A program made the translations under genes and the position numbers. A DNA stretch of 10,755 bases. Origin: Gemmatimonadota bacterium. Its GTDB lineage: Bacteria; Gemmatimonadota; Gemmatimonadetes; Gemmatimonadales; GWC2-71-9. Under the pieces are notes generated by a model. It had not been told where the DNA came from and did no database searches. It was given only the letters and a program-made list of their open reading frames with translations. Positions 7,907 to 10,755 of this stretch are shown here, piece by piece (within the stretch, counting starts at the first letter, position 1; the number at the start of each line of letters is the position of its first letter). Location: the NCBI GenBank assembly GCA_016880225.1, contig JAEHDT010000256.1, positions 1 to 10,755 on the forward strand. Reading direction: 5' to 3'.

Positions 7907-7995
7907 GGCCAACCGATCTCGGGCATACCGCTTGCCCTCCCTGCGGGCCGAGTCTGGTCGAACAGTATCACCACCGACTGTCTCAGGGAGGGACT

Positions 7996-8778
7996 ATGAA
8001 GAAATGGAATCTGGTCGCGCTGGCAGCGGCGCTCGTGCTCGCGGCGTGCTCGAACAGCACCACGGGCGGGTTGAGCTTCTCGTTGACCGCGCGTAAGGCG
8101 GGGGCACCCCTGCCGGCAGCGGCGTTCTCCGGCGCCGCCGGCGTGCCGAGCGTCACCACCACGGGCGACAGCACCGTGATCACGCTCGGCAACGACAGCG
8201 TGATCGTGCGCAGCGCCGAGCTCGTTCTCCGGAAGGTCGAGCTCAAGCGCTCCGACGTCGCGAGCTGCGACGCCGTACAGGGCAACGGCGACTGCGAGGA
8301 GTTCGAGACCGGCGCGACGCTCGTGTCGCTGCCGCTCGGCAGCGCCGCGATCGCGCAGCAGGTGAGCGTCAACGCGCCTCCAGGCACGTACGACGCGCTC
8401 GAGTTCGAGATCCACAAGCCCAGCTCGGGCGACGACGCGGCGTTCATCGCGGCCAACCCCGACTTCGCGAACATCTCGATTCGCGTGACGGGCACGTACA
8501 GCCAGGCGGGCACGCGCAGCGACTTCGTCTTCACCTCCGAAGTCGACCAGAGCCAGGAGTCGAGCCTGGTCCCGCCGATCACCGTGACGGAAGGGCAGTC
8601 GGTGAACGTCACGCTGCGCGTGGACATCTCCGGCTGGTTCCTGAACGATACCAAGACCGCGCTCGTCGACCCCGCGTCGGCGAACGGCGGCCAGCCGAAC
8701 CAGGGTATCGTGGCGAACAACATCCAGGCCTCGTTCAAGGCGTTCGAGGACGACAATCACGACGGCCTCGAAGACTGA
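7996..8778 (+). CDS. Lipoprotein of unknown function
   Basis: A 260-residue predicted lipoprotein. MKKWNLVALAAALVLAAC is a signal peptide with lipobox LAAC (15-18), Cys18 being the lipidated residue; the next residues SNSTTGG form a flexible linker. The body is predicted all-beta and secreted-looking, with Cys91 and Cys100 possibly forming a disulphide. Phrases such as SAELVLRKVEL (73-83) and PPGTYDALEFEIHKP (128-142) are loosely like DUF4382-type surface domains; this is a memory-based resemblance only. The C terminus ends DDNHDGLED (252-260), which fits the D-x-N-x-D-G-x-x-D calcium loop seen in EF-hand-like and thrombospondin type 3 repeats. The ATG is chosen because GGGAGGG (7986-7992) lies just upstream and a proper signal peptide begins there; the frame is open earlier but has no signal. 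It is followed 70 bp later by the dipeptidyl-peptidase on the same strand. Confidence 0.8.
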   Translation: MKKWNLVALAAALVLAACSNSTTGGLSFSLTARKAGAPLPAAAFSGAAGVPSVTTTGDSTVITLGNDSVIVRSAELVLRKVELKRSDVASCDAVQGNGDCEEFETGATLVSLPLGSAAIAQQVSVNAPPGTYDALEFEIHKPSSGDDAAFIAANPDFANISIRVTGTYSQAGTRSDFVFTSEVDQSQESSLVPPITVTEGQSVNVTLRVDISGWFLNDTKTALVDPASANGGQPNQGIVANNIQASFKAFEDDNHDGLED

Positions 8779-8795
8779 CCGGGCCGAGTAGGCAT

Positions 8796-8849
8796 GGTGG
8801 CCATCGGGGGCTAAGTTTGGAACACTCAAACTTACTCCGGTGGCCATCG
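8796..8849 (+). repeat. 11-bp direct repeats GGTGGCCATCG around the peptidase start
   Basis: GGTGGCCATCG occurs at 8796-8806 and again at 8839-8849, with a 43-bp period. The second copy overlaps the predicted peptidase GTG and its weak ribosome binding site. The first copy sits in a tiny ORF, MVAIGG then TAA (8794-8814). The copies look like a duplicated start region. Confidence 0.45.
8812..8834. promoter_or_regulatory. 23-bp palindrome TAAGTTTG-N7-CAAACTTA upstream of the peptidase
   Basis: A perfect 8-bp dyad around GAACACT, AT-rich in GC-rich surroundings, placed 14 nt before the nearest GTG start and 34 nt after the lipoprotein stop. No T-run follows, so it is a poor intrinsic terminator. 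It could be an operator, an mRNA hairpin, or contain a promoter: TAAGTTTG happens to fit the TAnnTTTG -7 element of Bacteroidetes, but no matching TTG element is seen upstream. Confidence 0.4.
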
Positions 8850-10755
8850 TGCTTTCACGCATCGTTCGGCGCAGCGTCGCCCTCTGTGCCGTCTTCGTCG
8901 CGGGCCCGCTCGTCGCCCAGGGCGTCCAGGCCCCTCCGCTCACCGTCCACGCCATTTGGGGCTCACCCGAGTACGCGAGCGACTTGATCGACGTCGTGTG
9001 GACGAGGGACGGCACCGCCTACACCGCCGTCGAGGAGGACGCTTCGGGTAACACCGACCTGTACCGCACCGACGCCTCGAGCGGGACGAAGCGTCTGCTC
9101 GTGCGCGGCGCCGATCTCGTCCCCCCCGGCGGCGGGCGGCCGATGCAGATCGAGGAGTACCGCTTCTCGGAGGACGGGTCCAAGCTCCTCATTTTCACGA
9201 ACGCGGTCCGGGTGTGGCGGCAGAACACCAAGGGCACCTTCTACGTGTGGGACGTGACCGCGCGGCGGCTCATCCCGGTGAGCGCCCGCCCCGGCTACCA
9301 GCAGTTCGCCAAGTTCTCACCCGATGGGCGTCTGGTCGCGTTCGTGCGCGACAACAATCTCTACGTCACGGACCTCGCCACCGGTAGAGAGACGGCGCTC
9401 ACGTCGGACGGCGGCGACAATGTCATCAACGGCACCTCCGACTGGGTGTACGAGGAGGAGCTCGACCTGCGCGACGCGTTCCGCTGGAGCCCCGACGGCA
9501 AGCGGATCGCGTTCTGGCGGCTCGACCAGACGGCCATCCGGCCGTTTTACCTGGTCAATCAGGATTCCCTCTATCCGGCGCTCGTGCCCGTGCGTTACCC
9601 CAAATCCGGCACGCCGAACTCGCAGGTGAAGATCGGCGTAGCGGACGTTGCCACCGGCCGCACGGTGTGGATCGACCTGGGCGCCGAGAAGGACATCTAC
9701 GTCGCGGCCATGGACTTCGCCGGCTCGCCGGGCGAGTTGTGGCTCACCCGGCTCAACCGCCACCAGAACCACCTCGATCTGCTCCTGGCGGACGCGACTA
9801 CCGGTGCGTCCCGCGTGATCATGACCGACACCGATTCGGCGTGGGTGGACGCCAACCAGCCGCGCTGGATCAACGGCGGAAAGCAGTTCCTGTTCGTCTC
9901 CGAGCGGGACGGCTACGACCAGGTGTATCTGTTCGACCGCAACGGCGGGTTGGTCCGGCGGGTGACGCCGCTGGGTTGGGACGTGCAGGACGTGTACGGC
10001 GTGGACGAGCAGCAGGGCGTCGTCTACCTGAGCGGAGCGATTGACGGTCCGCTCGGGCGGCAGCTGTTGCGGATCGGTCTCGACGGGAAGGGCCTGACGC
10101 GGCTTTCGAAGGAGCCGGGCACGCACGCCGCCGAGTTCGCGCCGACGTTTGGGCTCTACGTCGACACCTACTCGCGCGCCGGCGTTCCGCCGGTCCAGAC
10201 GCTGCGCCGCGCGGACGGCACGCTGGTCCGTACCGTCGCCGACAACGCGGCGCTCATGGGCAAGGTGGCGGCGCTCGGCCTCAACCGTCCGGAGTTCATC
10301 ACCGTGAGGACGCCCGACGGAGTCGAGCTCAACGCCTGGCTGATCAAGCCCAAGGCGTTCGATCCGACGCGACGATACCCCCTGCTGATGAACGTGTACG
10401 GCGGGCCGGGCTCGCAGACGGTGACCGACAACTGGGGCGGCGCGAACTACCTGTGGCATCAGATGCTCGCCCAGGACGGCTATCTGGTGGCGAGCGTGGA
10501 CAACCGCGGCACCGGGGGGCGCGGGGCGAAGTTCATGAAGCAGACCTACCTGCACCTCGGCCGCTATGAGGCGGCCGACCAGATCGCCGCCGCGCGCTGG
10601 TTTGCGGCGCAGTCGTACGTCGATCCCGGCCGCATCGGAATCTGGGGATGGAGCTACGGCGGCTACATGACCTCGCTCACCATGTTCCGCGGGGCCGGGG
10701 TGTTCAAGGCGGCGCTCGCGGTGGCACCGGTGACCGACTGGCGCTTTTACGACAC
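8849..10755 (+). CDS. Secreted S9 family dipeptidyl-peptidase IV (3' end outside window)
   Basis: An exported serine exopeptidase that removes N-terminal X-Pro or X-Ala dipeptides. From GTG 8849 there are 635 codons and the frame runs off the window; typical homologues have about 700-760 residues. Residues 1-22 form a signal peptide (MLSRIVRRSVALCAVFVAGPLVA then Gln). An eight-bladed beta-propeller follows, with DWVYEEE placing Glu202-203 where DPP-IV enzymes anchor the substrate N terminus (human Glu205/206), and repeated FSPDG/WSPDG blades. The alpha/beta-hydrolase domain has NVYGGPGSQ with Tyr517, the oxyanion tyrosine, and GWSYGGY with nucleophile Ser602. The catalytic Asp and His lie past the end. 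The EEE motif favours DPP-IV over acylaminoacyl-peptidase. GTG 8840 is an alternative in-frame start; 8849 is preferred because GGTGG lies 5 nt upstream. The likely site of action is the periplasm, for peptide nutrition. Confidence 0.92.
   Translation, partial: MLSRIVRRSVALCAVFVAGPLVAQGVQAPPLTVHAIWGSPEYASDLIDVVWTRDGTAYTAVEEDASGNTDLYRTDASSGTKRLLVRGADLVPPGGGRPMQIEEYRFSEDGSKLLIFTNAVRVWRQNTKGTFYVWDVTARRLIPVSARPGYQQFAKFSPDGRLVAFVRDNNLYVTDLATGRETALTSDGGDNVINGTSDWVYEEELDLRDAFRWSPDGKRIAFWRLDQTAIRPFYLVNQDSLYPALVPVRYPKSGTPNSQVKIGVADVATGRTVWIDLGAEKDIYVAAMDFAGSPGELWLTRLNRHQNHLDLLLADATTGASRVIMTDTDSAWVDANQPRWINGGKQFLFVSERDGYDQVYLFDRNGGLVRRVTPLGWDVQDVYGVDEQQGVVYLSGAIDGPLGRQLLRIGLDGKGLTRLSKEPGTHAAEFAPTFGLYVDTYSRAGVPPVQTLRRADGTLVRTVADNAALMGKVAALGLNRPEFITVRTPDGVELNAWLIKPKAFDPTRRYPLLMNVYGGPGSQTVTDNWGGANYLWHQMLAQDGYLVASVDNRGTGGRGAKFMKQTYLHLGRYEAADQIAAARWFAAQSYVDPGRIGIWGWSYGGYMTSLTMFRGAGVFKAALAVAPVTDWRFYD

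Noticed and set aside
7812..7995. Sigma70 promoter for the lipoprotein using TTGCCC at 7932
   Set aside because: The nearest -10-like sequence (CAGTAT at 7963) is 25 nt away, too far for a usual spacer.
7825..9015. 396-codon - strand open frame over the lipoprotein and peptidase start
   Set aside because: It is antisense to a signal-peptide-bearing lipoprotein and a clear DPP-IV, and has no motif or convincing ribosome binding site.
9317..10555. 412-codon - strand open frame opposite the peptidase
   Set aside because: The + strand carries unmistakable S9 peptidase motifs throughout; the antisense product is Arg/Val/His-rich with no domain.

Overview
The window is high-GC bacterial DNA with short intergenic gaps. 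The PSORT-like features of the proteins (Sec signals, a lipobox, an outer-membrane barrel ending in an aromatic residue) indicate a Gram-negative with an outer membrane. The combination of an Amt-PII-barrel operon, a secreted dipeptidyl-peptidase IV-type enzyme and many G/C-ending codons would suit Gemmatimonadota or a related soil phylum, but no rRNA or other marker is present, so this is a guess from style and not a proof.

Left part (1-2227, + strand): a tightly overlapping operon of an ammonium transporter (5' end cut off by the window), a PII signalling protein and an outer-membrane beta-barrel porin. The two junctions overlap by 1 and 4 nt. Centre (2224-6975, - strand): a 1500-residue glutamate synthase large subunit (gltB), convergent with the porin so that both stop codons lie inside one CTAG. 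Ahead of gltB is a roughly 215-nt leader with a sigma70-like promoter, three copies of a 14-bp repeat, a 26-codon leader ORF, and two mutually exclusive hairpins, the second of which is an intrinsic terminator just before the gltB ribosome binding site. This looks like a transcription attenuator and is the most interesting item in the window. Together these genes bring ammonium in (Amt), sense nitrogen/energy status (PII) and use glutamine-derived ammonia to make glutamate (GltB). No gltD is adjacent.

Right part: upstream of gltB on the same strand is a member of the isocitrate lyase/PEP mutase superfamily (6972-7811). It is separated by a 184-bp divergent gap from a + strand lipoprotein of unknown function (7996-8778). 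This is followed by a secreted S9 family dipeptidyl-peptidase (from about 8849 to beyond the window end), whose start region carries a 23-bp palindrome between two 11-bp direct repeats.

No tRNA, rRNA, CRISPR array, insertion sequence, phage gene or integration scar was seen. Long open frames opposite the real genes are high-GC shadows.
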